This document shows positions 1-7,413 of a stretch of 38,978 nucleotides of DNA, piece after piece. The DNA is from Pseudomonadota bacterium. Its GTDB lineage: Bacteria; Myxococcota_A; UBA9042; GCA-2863065. Under the pieces are notes generated by a model, which searched no databases, had not been told where the DNA came from, and saw only the letters and a program-made list of their open reading frames with translations. The stretch lies in contig SXOO01000242.1 in NCBI GenBank assembly GCA_005776725.1, forward strand, positions 1-38,978, read 5' to 3'. Both the position numbers and the translations under genes were made by a program. Position 1 is the stretch's first letter; each line of letters begins with the position of its first letter.

Positions 1-1668
1 CGGCGCGCCGTACGACAGCGCCTCGAGCAGGAACCCGAAGAGGCGCTCCCGCTCGGACTCCGAGATCCCGAGCGTGTTGAACACGCGCGCCTGGACCTCC
101 GAGTCGTGGAGCCGAATGGAGCCGCCGCCGATCTCGAAGCCGTTCAGCACGAGGTCGTAGCGGTAGCAGCGCACCCGCGCGGGGTCCGTGCCGAGGTACT
201 GCACGTCCTCGTCGTAGGGACGGGTGAACGCGTGGTGTGCCGCGGCCCAGGTGCCGTCGTCGTTACGCTCGAACAGCGGAGGCGCCACAACCCACGACAG
301 GTTCCACTCGCCGCCCGAGCCAGACTCTGGGACGAGCCCCAGCTTCTTCGCTAGGTGCACCCGCAGGTTGGCCATGACCACGTGGACGCGGGCCTCGGGC
401 CCCGACTGGAAGAGGATGATGTCTCCCGGCTGTGCGCCCGTAGCCGCGTTGACCGCCTCGCGGAAGCCATCGGTGACCATCTTGGACAGCGGCGACTGCG
501 TCCAAGCCCCGCCCTCGGCCACCTTGGCCCGAGCCAGGCCCTTGCCGCCGCTCTGCTTCACGAACTCCTCGAGCCCGTCGATGAAGGTGCGGGAGATGTT
601 CGCGGAGGCAGGAACCACCAGCGCCTTCACGATCTCCTCCGGGTACTCGAGCCTGAGCGTCCCCGAGCTGTACTTCTCGGCGATCTCCGCGAAGAACGGG
701 ATCCCACCGCCCTGGTGCTGGACCACGAGGCGGGTGAGCTCGGTGTGCGGCAACCCGCAGCGCAGGTCGGGCTTGTCCGAGCCGTACTTCTCCATGGCCT
801 CGTAGAAGTCGAGCTGCGGGAACCGCCCGGAGGGGTACCGCTCGTGCAGGTCCACCCCGAGCGCATCGCGGAAGATCCGGAAGACGAGGCCCTCCATGAT
901 CGCGAAGAGCTCATCCTGGTTGATGAAGCTCATCTCCACGTCGATCTGCGTGAACTCGGGCTGCCGGTCGAGCCGCAGGTCCTCGACGCGGAAGCACTTC
1001 ACGATCTGGACGTAGCGCTCGAAGCCCGCGACCAGCAGCAGCTGCTTGTAGAGCTGCGGGCTCTCGGCCAAGGCGTAGAAGCTGCCCGCGTGCAGGCGCG
1101 ACGGCACCAGGAAGTTGCGCGCGCCGCCCGGCGTGTACTTCACGATCAGCGGGGTCTCGACCTCGGTGAAGCCGTTGTCGTCGAAGTAGCGCCGCGTGGC
1201 CTGGTAGATGCGGTGCCGCATGCGGAACGTGCGCTGCATGGGCGGGCGGCGCAGGTCGAGGTAGCGGTACGTGAGTCGACGCTCCTCGGAGGCAGTGGCC
1301 TCGTCCTCCACGGCGAACGGCGGCGGCTTCGACCGGTTGAAGACCGTGGCCTCGAGCACCTCGACCTCGACGTCGCCCGTGGCCATCTTGGGGTTGCGCA
1401 TGGCCCCGCGGTCGCGGACCCGCCCACGGATCCCGATGACGAACTCGTTGCGCATGGTCTCGGCCACCGTGTGGCTGGCCTCGTCGATCCCCTTGTCGAA
1501 CACGACCTGCGTGATGCCCTCGCGGTCGCGGAGGTCGATGAAGATGCAGCCGCCGTGATCGCGACGGGACGCCACCCAGCCGAAGAGGACGACCTCCTGG
1601 GCAACGTTGGAGACACGAAGGGCGCCGCAGTGATGCGAGCGCTTGAGCTCATCGATGAACCGGGCCAC
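1..1668 (-). CDS. aspS: Aspartyl-tRNA synthetase, probably non-discriminating (3' end outside window)
   Basis: Class II aminoacyl-tRNA synthetase that charges tRNA with aspartate in the cytoplasm. The 556 visible codons read open to the left edge; bacterial AspRS is usually about 590 residues, so only the last stretch (including motif 3) is missing. The N-terminal anticodon-binding OB fold contains RRDHGG (His38). Class II motif 2 is seen as FRVEDLRLDRQPEFTQIDVE, and the bacterial insertion domain follows. I chose the GTG at 1668-1666 because AGGAGG lies a few bases upstream and the protein then begins like other AspRS (VARFIDELKRSHHCG). Family knowledge: His at the RRDxGG position and absence of Lys about 50 residues later (here RGAM, residues 87-90) are typical of enzymes that also charge tRNA-Asn. 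The gene diverges from the PHA-system gene. Confidence 0.96.
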   Translation of the reverse strand, partial: MARFIDELKRSHHCGALRVSNVAQEVVLFGWVASRRDHGGCIFIDLRDREGITQVVFDKGIDEASHTVAETMRNEFVIGIRGRVRDRGAMRNPKMATGDVEVEVLEATVFNRSKPPPFAVEDEATASEERRLTYRYLDLRRPPMQRTFRMRHRIYQATRRYFDDNGFTEVETPLIVKYTPGGARNFLVPSRLHAGSFYALAESPQLYKQLLLVAGFERYVQIVKCFRVEDLRLDRQPEFTQIDVEMSFINQDELFAIMEGLVFRIFRDALGVDLHERYPSGRFPQLDFYEAMEKYGSDKPDLRCGLPHTELTRLVVQHQGGGIPFFAEIAEKYSSGTLRLEYPEEIVKALVVPASANISRTFIDGLEEFVKQSGGKGLARAKVAEGGAWTQSPLSKMVTDGFREAVNAATGAQPGDIILFQSGPEARVHVVMANLRVHLAKKLGLVPESGSGGEWNLSWVVAPPLFERNDDGTWAAAHHAFTRPYDEDVQYLGTDPARVRCYRYDLVLNGFEIGGGSIRLHDSEVQARVFNTLGISESERERLFGFLLEALSYGAP

Positions 1669-1716
1669 GGATCCTCCTGGAGGGGGCTGCTCCCGCGCTT
1701 TCCACTGAGCTTCGGA

Positions 1717-1736
1717 GGTGGGGGCCGACCCCCACC
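1717..1736. promoter_or_regulatory. Perfect 8-bp inverted repeat in the aspS/PHA-gene divergent region
   Basis: GGTGGGGG, a CCGA loop and CCCCCACC form a perfect hairpin about 50 bases upstream of the aspS start and about 120 bases before the plus-strand gene. The 189-base gap (1669-1857) also holds a second GC-rich imperfect inverted repeat near 1765-1787 (GCTTCC/GGAAGC arms) and TATGCT at 1793-1798, a possible plus-strand -10 box with no convincing -35. The function is unknown; it could be an operator or a 5' leader hairpin for aspS. Confidence 0.4.
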
Positions 1737-1857
1737 GACAGCGTCTAGCGGAGCGCCGCAGGTGGCTTCCTGGCGGCGCCGGGAAGCGGCGTTATGCTCG
1801 CCTTGCAGTGCGCCGTCAAGCTTGGTACAGGCGCCAACCGAGACCCCGGAGTCCACC

Positions 1858-2154
1858 ATGCCGAAGCTCACCTTCAAACGAAACCACTCCCTGTCGCTCG
1901 ACGAAGCCAAGATCAAGGTCAACGCCCTGGTCGATGACTTCAAGTCGGAGTACGGCCGCCTCCTCAACTCCGTGAAGTGGGCGCCAGACGGTCTCTCGGC
2001 CAGCGCGGATGGCAAGGGCTTCACCGGCCGCTTCGCAGTGGATACGCGCACGGTGCTGGTCGAGATCGACCTCTCGTTCCTGGCCACCCCGCTCAAGCCC
2101 AAGATCGAGCAACGCGTCGACGCCCGGCTCGACGACACCTTCGGCCGAGCCTGA
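1858..2154 (+). CDS. Polyhydroxyalkanoic acid system family protein (small, 98 aa)
   Basis: A small cytoplasmic protein of 98 residues resembling the putative polyhydroxyalkanoic acid system family (PHA_gran_rgn). The hallmarks are an N-terminal strand with K/R and H (KLTFKRNHSLSLDEA), a helix of the form AKIKVNALVDDFKSEYG, a middle strand pair ending in GFTGRFAV, and the tail LSFLATPLKPKIEQRVDARL, which corresponds to the family's L-G-F-L-x-x-P-x-K pattern. The ATG is preceded by GGAG at six bases. Members are found near PHA genes in some proteobacteria, but the biochemical role is not established, and no PHA synthase or phasin is visible here. It is followed after two bases by the Kazal lipoprotein, although that gene is unrelated in type. 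Confidence 0.75.
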   Translation: MPKLTFKRNHSLSLDEAKIKVNALVDDFKSEYGRLLNSVKWAPDGLSASADGKGFTGRFAVDTRTVLVEIDLSFLATPLKPKIEQRVDARLDDTFGRA

Positions 2155-2156
2155 CC

Positions 2157-3971
2157 GTGCGCGTCGCGCTGGTTGCGCTGCTCGTCGCGTGCGGAGACCC
2201 GCCGGTCGAGGTGCAGCCCTGCCCGACGCTCAGCTACGCCCTGGGCGTGGTCTACACCTTGGGCGGCCCCCTGCCGCTCGACGGGACGGTGGACGGGACG
2301 CTGGCCACCTCGGGGCCTCGGTTCCGTGCCCACCCGGTCGCCGTGCCCCCTCGCGGGGCCCTCACGCTGGCGCTCAGCACGAGCTTCCAGTCTGGGCCGA
2401 AGCAGCCCGCCATCTACGCCTACGGCCCACGTGACGCCGCGGGGATCTTCGGCACGTGCTCGGCCTCTGCGGTGGGCGGAGCGCTCACGCTGGAGGTGCC
2501 CGAAGGGCAGGGGGGCGAGTGGCTCGTCCTCGTGGGCGCCGATCCGCAGGTCGACGCCAAGGGGTCCTACACGCTCACCGCGGCGTGCACCGGCGATGCG
2601 TGCGACGAGCCCGTCTGTAGCGCGCTCCTCGCCACCAGCTGCGAGACCGAGGTGTGCCCCACCGGCTTCGTCACCGAGACCACGGCCGACGGCCTCACGT
2701 GCCCCACCTGCGTCTGCGAGCAGCCGGAGTGCGGCGCGTTTCGCACCGCGGTCTTCGACACCTGCGTGTGCGACTGCCAGGTCCCGCTGAACCCCGCCCC
2801 GATCTGCGGCTCTGACGGCGTCACCTACGAGACCGAGTGCTTCGCGGAGTGCGCGGAGGTCCCCGTCGCGCACACTGACGGCGCCTGCGAGACCGCCTGC
2901 GAGCCGCTCACCGGCTGCACGCTCGAGTGCCCCGACGGTTACGCCGTCGAGAATGGGTGCTCCGTGTGCCGCTGCGCTGCCAGCTGTGAACGCGAACCGG
3001 CGCTCTGGCGCCCGGTGTGCGGGACCGACGGCCTCACCTACCTCAACACGGCGCGGCTCGCGTGTGAAAACGCGGCGCGGCCTGGCTCGGAGGCCGTAGC
3101 GGTCGCGTATGTGGGGCATTGCCTCCCGAACTGCCCCGCCCGCAGCGACTGCACCACCTCATGCGCCTTCGGCCACGCGCCCGCGCTGCTCGACCGGGAG
3201 GACCTGTCGCCCACGTGCCACAGCTGCGACTGCGCGGCGCCCCCGGTCCTGGGTGACAACGGCGTCCCCGACCCGTTCTGGTGCGCGTTCGCGAAGCTCG
3301 AGGGCGTTACGTCGCTCAACTACGTGGAGCGGCTCTCGATCTTCCGCACCTTTGTCTCCCGCGACGCCGCGAAGGCGCTCGGCTTCACGCCGCTCTTCGC
3401 GGATCCCTGCCCCACCTCGGTTTGCTCCGAGGACGCCGACTGCGCCGACGCGGGCGCGATCCTCGCCGATCAGCTGCGCCTCCAGGGCGGCGGCGAAGTC
3501 CCCGTGGTCTGCGGCAAGGGCAAGATCGCCGGGCGCGTCTGCCGCGCCTTGTCGTCGCCGCGCTGCAACACAGACGCCGACTGCCTCGTCGGCGGAACCT
3601 GCAGCGGCGAGGGCGACGATCGGGTCTGCAATTACGAGTGCGCCTGTCTCGGTCGCCCGAACGCTCCGACCTATGACCCCATCTGCGCGATGAAGGACGG
3701 GGTGGCCACCACGTACTTCAATCCGTGTGTCGCCAACTGCCTTGGGGCGTGGCCGGTCCTCCACCCGGGCACCTGCTGCGACGCGCGCCTCCCGAACCAC
3801 GAACGCAGCGCGCTCTTTCAGTCGCTGTTCCCGATCTGCAAGGACGCCGGGTTCGGCCAGGTGCCCCGCCATTTCCAGGAGACGGCTTGTCCACCCGCGC
3901 TCGCCGCGTGCGAGGCAGAGCCCGCGTTGTGCTGCCACGACGACGCGCCGGCTCCCCCGGCTCGGCCATGA
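2157..3971 (+). CDS. Secreted lipoprotein with Kazal-type and antistasin-like protease-inhibitor domains
   Basis: A 604-residue predicted lipoprotein. A GTG start gives a very short signal ending in the lipobox LLVAC (Cys12). After a beta-rich region (about 20-145) comes a cysteine-rich body. At about 150-185 there is an antistasin-like motif (CPTGFVTET...CPTCVC). A Kazal motif follows at about 207-244 (PICGSDGVTYETECFAEC), then a second antistasin-like motif at about 244-275 (CPDGYAVENGCSVCRC). A second Kazal motif lies at about 278-325 (RPVCGTDGLTY), and a degenerate third at about 494-541 (DPICAMKDG...YFNPC). Family knowledge: these folds bind serine proteases with a rigid disulfide-held loop. 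Inhibition of foreign or self proteases at the surface is inference. The gene lies two bases after the PHA-system gene, and its TGA overlaps the next ATG. Confidence 0.82.
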   Translation: MRVALVALLVACGDPPVEVQPCPTLSYALGVVYTLGGPLPLDGTVDGTLATSGPRFRAHPVAVPPRGALTLALSTSFQSGPKQPAIYAYGPRDAAGIFGTCSASAVGGALTLEVPEGQGGEWLVLVGADPQVDAKGSYTLTAACTGDACDEPVCSALLATSCETEVCPTGFVTETTADGLTCPTCVCEQPECGAFRTAVFDTCVCDCQVPLNPAPICGSDGVTYETECFAECAEVPVAHTDGACETACEPLTGCTLECPDGYAVENGCSVCRCAASCEREPALWRPVCGTDGLTYLNTARLACENAARPGSEAVAVAYVGHCLPNCPARSDCTTSCAFGHAPALLDREDLSPTCHSCDCAAPPVLGDNGVPDPFWCAFAKLEGVTSLNYVERLSIFRTFVSRDAAKALGFTPLFADPCPTSVCSEDADCADAGAILADQLRLQGGGEVPVVCGKGKIAGRVCRALSSPRCNTDADCLVGGTCSGEGDDRVCNYECACLGRPNAPTYDPICAMKDGVATTYFNPCVANCLGAWPVLHPGTCCDARLPNHERSALFQSLFPICKDAGFGQVPRHFQETACPPALAACEAEPALCCHDDAPAPPARP

Positions 3972-4432
3972 CGGCGCGCGCGCTCTTCGCGTGCCTCGCG
4001 CTCGGCTGCGGCGAGGTCTATGCCGACATCCCTGTCCACGCCGAGACCGTGACTGAGCCCGTCTTCACACCCAGCGCCGTGTTCGCGGGCGCGGTCACCT
4101 GGATCGAGGTCCACGCCCGCTTCGAAGGCAGCAGCGCGGCGGTGGAGTCACACGCGCTCGATGGCTCAGAGGGCGTCAAGCTCGCGTACGACCGCCTCGG
4201 CTTCTTCGCCGGCGCCTGCCCGTCCGGGGACGTCAGCGAAGCGGCCGCCGTTGGGAGCGGAGAGGTCGCGCTGCAGGACTCCACCGGGGCCTGGGTGTTC
4301 TGCGCCGCGATCGAGGTGGGGCCCGCTGAAGAGACCCACACGCTCGAGGTGCCGTTCGTCTTCTGGAACGGGAGCGAGCGGGTCACCGGCGAGGCCGCGC
4401 TCACGGTCAACGTCTCGGCGGGCGGCGAGTGA
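3968..4432 (+). CDS. Small secreted protein of unknown function, possible lipoprotein
   Basis: 154 residues. I do not recognise a family. The N-terminus (MTARALFACLALGCGE) is a short hydrophobic signal with two cysteines, either of which could be a weak lipobox Cys (ALFAC or ALGC); neither is canonical. The rest is rich in beta-strand pattern and acidic, with two further cysteines (CPSGD and FCAAIEV) that could form a disulfide. The ATG overlaps the stop of the Kazal lipoprotein (ATGA), and its own TGA overlaps the next start (TGATG), so translation of the three genes is probably coupled. The context suggests an envelope role with those two proteins. Confidence 0.7.
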   Translation: MTARALFACLALGCGEVYADIPVHAETVTEPVFTPSAVFAGAVTWIEVHARFEGSSAAVESHALDGSEGVKLAYDRLGFFAGACPSGDVSEAAAVGSGEVALQDSTGAWVFCAAIEVGPAEETHTLEVPFVFWNGSERVTGEAALTVNVSAGGE

Positions 4433-5391
4433 TGCTCGCCACCCTCGCGCTGCTCACCGCCCTCGCCAGAGACCCCTCTAAGGCGTTGCTCGACACGGGG
4501 CTCGCGTGCGCCGAGCAGCTCAACTACGGGTGCGCGCTCCAGAACCTCGAGGCGTTCCGCACGGCCCACCGAGTCAGCCCCACGGTGACGGCGCCCGAGG
4601 CCGTGAAGGGCTGCAACGCGCTCGCTACGGTGTATGCCTCGGTGGATCGGGGCGACGACGCCAAGGCGGCCTTCGAGTGGTGCCTCGAGCTGGACCCGCG
4701 CTTCTCGGTGGATCCCGACGTGGTCGGGCCGCGCATCACGCCCCACTACGCGGCGGCGCGCGTGCGTTTCCTGTCCAAGCGGCTCCGGCTGGAGCCGGTG
4801 GGCCCCGAGCTGCCGCCGCTCCACGAGGTGCCGCCCGCGGTGGAGCCCGTCCTCCACACGCCCTCCGAGGTGCTGCTCTCCGGAAGTCTCGGCATCGGCG
4901 GGGGTGACGCGCCCAACCGGCTCTCCATGGGCGCTGGCGGCGCCGTGCTCTTCGCCGACGACGCCGAGTCGTTCTCCGCCGGCTTCGCGCTCGAGGTCGA
5001 CTACGCCCGCCGGGTCGGGCCCGTGGCCGTGGTGGTCGACATCCACTTCTCGAATCACCGCACGAAGCGCGATGACATCCGCCCGGGATACCCGTCCACC
5101 CTCTACCGCATCGGCGGCGGCGTGGGCGTGGACTGGGCCTGGCTGGCGGCGGAGCGCCTCGAGATCGTCCTGGGCGGCATTCTGGGCGTCAGCGCCGCTG
5201 GCGTGGGCGGGCTCGACGACCGGGTCGGCGCGTGGCTGGGGCTCCGAGCGGGTCTCATGGTGCGGGTCAGCGACGAGTTCGCCGCCGGTTTCCTTGCCGA
5301 GCCGGGCCTCGTGATCGCCCAGCTCGAGTCCGGCGAAATCGGGTACAGCACCGTGTTGCCTCTCATCGCACGCTTCGAGGCGCGCTTCTAG
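4432..5391 (+). CDS. TPR-like periplasmic domain fused to outer-membrane beta-barrel
   Basis: 319 residues with a short hydrophobic start (MLATLALLTALA) acting as a signal peptide. Residues about 15-110 are helical and TPR-like, with paired Cys (LACAEQLNYGCALQNLEAF, then KGCNAL and EWCLELDP), a pattern seen in myxobacterial proteins with tetratricopeptide folds. From about residue 145 to the end, alternating hydrophobic and glycine-rich strands (LLSGSLGIGGG, GFALEVDYARRVG, LYRIGGGVGVDWAW, LGLRAGLMVRV) look like an outer-membrane barrel. The C-terminus IARFEARF ends in Phe, as is usual for BAM-inserted barrels. A GTG three bases upstream (4429) is an alternative start. The gene is coupled to the two genes before it. 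Specific function unknown. Confidence 0.78.
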   Translation: MLATLALLTALARDPSKALLDTGLACAEQLNYGCALQNLEAFRTAHRVSPTVTAPEAVKGCNALATVYASVDRGDDAKAAFEWCLELDPRFSVDPDVVGPRITPHYAAARVRFLSKRLRLEPVGPELPPLHEVPPAVEPVLHTPSEVLLSGSLGIGGGDAPNRLSMGAGGAVLFADDAESFSAGFALEVDYARRVGPVAVVVDIHFSNHRTKRDDIRPGYPSTLYRIGGGVGVDWAWLAAERLEIVLGGILGVSAAGVGGLDDRVGAWLGLRAGLMVRVSDEFAAGFLAEPGLVIAQLESGEIGYSTVLPLIARFEARF

Positions 5392-5510
5392 CGTGGTCCC
5401 CCCGTGTTCCCCCCAACCTGCGCCCCTTGCCACTCCCTGGACCGTCCCGCCAGCGTCCGTTACGGTGGCCAGGTGGCTTACAGCCCTTACCCTCTGATCT
5501 GCGCGGACCC

Positions 5511-5852
5511 GTGAACCACGCGCGGGAACATCACTCGGCCCGACGCGTTGGTCCGTCGCTGTGGCTCAGTGTAGCGATCGGCGCCTTCGTGACGCTCATC
5601 ACCTCACCGATCGTGTTCAACCTCCTGCCCGGGACGGCCCGCGCGATCGCCCCGCTGGTGTGTTCCGGCAGCTTCGAGATCGTGGAGAGTGGGCGAAAGC
5701 GGGGTCACGAGTATCTCTGCAGCGTCGGAAGCGGTCCGCCGGACGACATCACTGTCCTCGCGTCTCTGGCCACGGCTGTGCTCTGTCTCGTGACCTTCGC
5801 CACGGTCGTCCATCTCGTTCGCTTGTGGTCGGCGCGCCGCGTGGCGCCGTAG
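5511..5852 (+). CDS. Small two-helix membrane protein, hypothetical
   Basis: 113 residues, unknown function. Two hydrophobic helices (about 18-41, SVAIGAFVTLITSPIVFNLL, and about 80-103, VLASLATAVLCLVTFATVV) flank an extracytoplasmic loop with two cysteines (PLVCSGSF and YLCSVG) that could form a disulfide. The GTG at 5511 is the first plausible start: it places the first helix 17 residues in, and no strong ribosome site is visible. The gene begins 119 bases after the barrel gene and ends before a convergent lipoprotein. It may be a stand-alone gene; I would not rule out a spurious open frame, but the hydrophobic pattern argues for a real protein. Confidence 0.55.
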   Translation: MNHAREHHSARRVGPSLWLSVAIGAFVTLITSPIVFNLLPGTARAIAPLVCSGSFEIVESGRKRGHEYLCSVGSGPPDDITVLASLATAVLCLVTFATVVHLVRLWSARRVAP

Positions 5853-5906
5853 CTCCGGAGGGTGGCGCGGGAAACGGCGGATCAGGGGCTGGCGGCCTTG
5901 CATCGA

Positions 5907-5974
5907 GGTGGCCAATTCACCGGAGCGCGCGAGCGCGGAGGTGAACCGGGCCGGGGAGCGCGGAGGTGAACCGG
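5907..5974. repeat. Short inverted/direct repeat cluster in convergent intergenic region
   Basis: A 19-base sequence (GAGCGCGGAGGTGAACCGG) occurs at 5931-5949 and again at 5956-5974. A related copy in reverse orientation lies at 5907-5921 (reverse complement GGTGAATTGGCCACC). The core common to all three is GGTGAAYYGGCC or close to it. The whole gap 5853-6062 lies between two converging genes and shows no gene; it may hold terminators or a remnant of a dispersed palindromic element. Confidence 0.5.
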
Positions 5975-6062
5975 CCCCAACGTGAATTGCGAGCGGCTGA
6001 GCGAAGGCACGCGACCACGCCAGTGGACGATGACTCGGCAGCGGCCCCGCCCGTGCGGACGT

Positions 6063-7259
6063 TCACTGGCAAACGGTGCCACCGTCGCGGTCCGCGGAGT
6101 CGCAATCCGTCGCCCATTCCGCCTGATTGATGCGGCATCCGAGGGTGTTGCCGCTCGTGTCGTAGTGCTGGCCGACCTCACCAGTGGCACCGGTGGCGAA
6201 GTAGTCGGTGTCGCATTGGGTCATGCACGCGCTGACGCTTCCGTACGAGCCGCTGGTACAGTATCTGCTGAGCGTGTCGCAGTAGTGCGCGCAATTTGGC
6301 GTCGACGTGTCACCGCAGGCGGCCGCTTCCGAAGCGGCGCTCGCGTGGGGACAGTGGACGGCAGCGCTGTGTTCAACGGCCGAGCGCAGGTGGCGGATGC
6401 GGCATTGCACCGTGTCCCAGTAGAGGTAATTCGGGTCGGCGTAGCCGTACGTCCCGTTCGGTGTGTCCGCAATCGCGCCGCAGGCAGTCAGGCACGTCGC
6501 TTCGTCGGTATAGACTTCATTCCTTCCCGTGCACAGTGTGAGCGCGCTGTTGCACAAGACGGTGCACCATGAACCGCAGACATTCCCGCCAGAGGAGCCG
6601 GCGACGTCGCAGAAGGCCGCGCGAGGTGTGGCCCCGGTAGCGCTCGCCGCGCGCTCCGCATGCGTGAGTCGGCAAGCGATTGTGTTGCCGGTGGTATCGC
6701 CCGCGGTGCCGGCCTCCCAGCCAACTGCGAGGCAATAGGTGTTGCACTCCTCCTCGTCGTAGAACTGGTTCGTCACGCTGCTGTCGGTGCACGCGGCCTG
6801 AAGCGTCGTGCAGTACTCCTCGCACGTCGGTGCGTCCCCGCCCGGGTCCGGGGTGTCGACGCAGAAGCCGCTCTCGCAGGTGGCGGATGCGCAGTCTTCG
6901 TTGCGGCCGCACACCTTGCCGACGGCGCACCGCGGGCAGTCCGGTCCGCCGCAGTCCACGTCCGTCTCACGACGACCCTTGATGCCGTTCGAGCACCCGC
7001 GCGGCATAGCGGCGGCGGCGCCCATCATGGCCACCTCTTCCTCGTCGTGCGCGTGGGTGGCCTCGGCGCCGGTTTCGGGATCGTCTGCGCATGCACCAAG
7101 GCAGCCGAGGAACAAGAGCAAGAGACCAAGTGACTTGTTGCGTGTCATGGGGCGTCCTTCGTGGGGGGATCTCGACGATACCATGGGGGAGTTGGGCGGG
7201 TCACGGTTTGGCACCACGCAGGCGGCGGTCAAGGCGAGGAGGAGTGGCACGCGCGGCAT
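6063..7259 (-). CDS. Lipoprotein with ETDVDCGG motif and three Cys-rich repeats; two candidate starts
   Basis: 398 residues from the outer ATG (7259) or 361 from an inner in-frame ATG (7148). The outer start has AGGAG eight bases upstream and a short hydrophobic signal ending LTAAC. The inner start has AAGGA upstream and a canonical lipoprotein signal, SLGLLLLFLGCLGAC. After an acidic linker comes the motif ETDVDCGGPDCPRC...CESGFC, common in myxobacterial surface lipoproteins. Three degenerate repeats of about 80-90 residues follow (beginning CEEYCTTLQAAC, CGSWCTVLCNSA, CAHYCDTLSRYC). Each runs through a G-x-x-G stretch to CR, then about 20-30 residues to a closing Cys (two with GNTxxCR). This looks like a disulfide-stabilised surface protein of unknown binding partner. 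I list the outer start because of its ribosome site and the promoter candidate just upstream. Confidence 0.8.
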   Translation of the reverse strand: MPRVPLLLALTAACVVPNRDPPNSPMVSSRSPHEGRPMTRNKSLGLLLLFLGCLGACADDPETGAEATHAHDEEEVAMMGAAAAMPRGCSNGIKGRRETDVDCGGPDCPRCAVGKVCGRNEDCASATCESGFCVDTPDPGGDAPTCEEYCTTLQAACTDSSVTNQFYDEEECNTYCLAVGWEAGTAGDTTGNTIACRLTHAERAASATGATPRAAFCDVAGSSGGNVCGSWCTVLCNSALTLCTGRNEVYTDEATCLTACGAIADTPNGTYGYADPNYLYWDTVQCRIRHLRSAVEHSAAVHCPHASAASEAAACGDTSTPNCAHYCDTLSRYCTSGSYGSVSACMTQCDTDYFATGATGEVGQHYDTSGNTLGCRINQAEWATDCDSADRDGGTVCQ

Positions 7260-7281
7260 TGATTGAACTCCTGAGAGCTCG

Positions 7282-7310
7282 ACTATCGTCTAGTAGGCGT
7301 CGCCCGACAA
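7282..7310 (-). promoter_or_regulatory. Candidate sigma-70-type promoter for the 6063-7259 lipoprotein
   Basis: On the minus strand TTGTCG (7310-7305), a 17-base spacer and GATAGT (7287-7282) match four of six bases in each consensus box. Transcription would start near 7275, just ahead of AGGAG (7272-7268) and the outer ATG at 7259. The rest of the 154-base gap (7260-7413) shows no gene. Confidence 0.35.
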
Positions 7311-7413
7311 TTGCCCGTTCATCGCCTGCCGAACCTCGAGCGCCACCAACGCCGCTTCAGCCGAGACCTCTCGCGCTTCTAGCTTCGCCGCGCCTCGGCC
7401 ATCCGGCGGACCG

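Noticed and set aside
355..1857. Upstream part of a 599-codon plus-strand frame running into the PHA-system gene
   Set aside because: It is antisense to aspS. Only the part from the ATG at 1858, which has a ribosome site, matches a known family.
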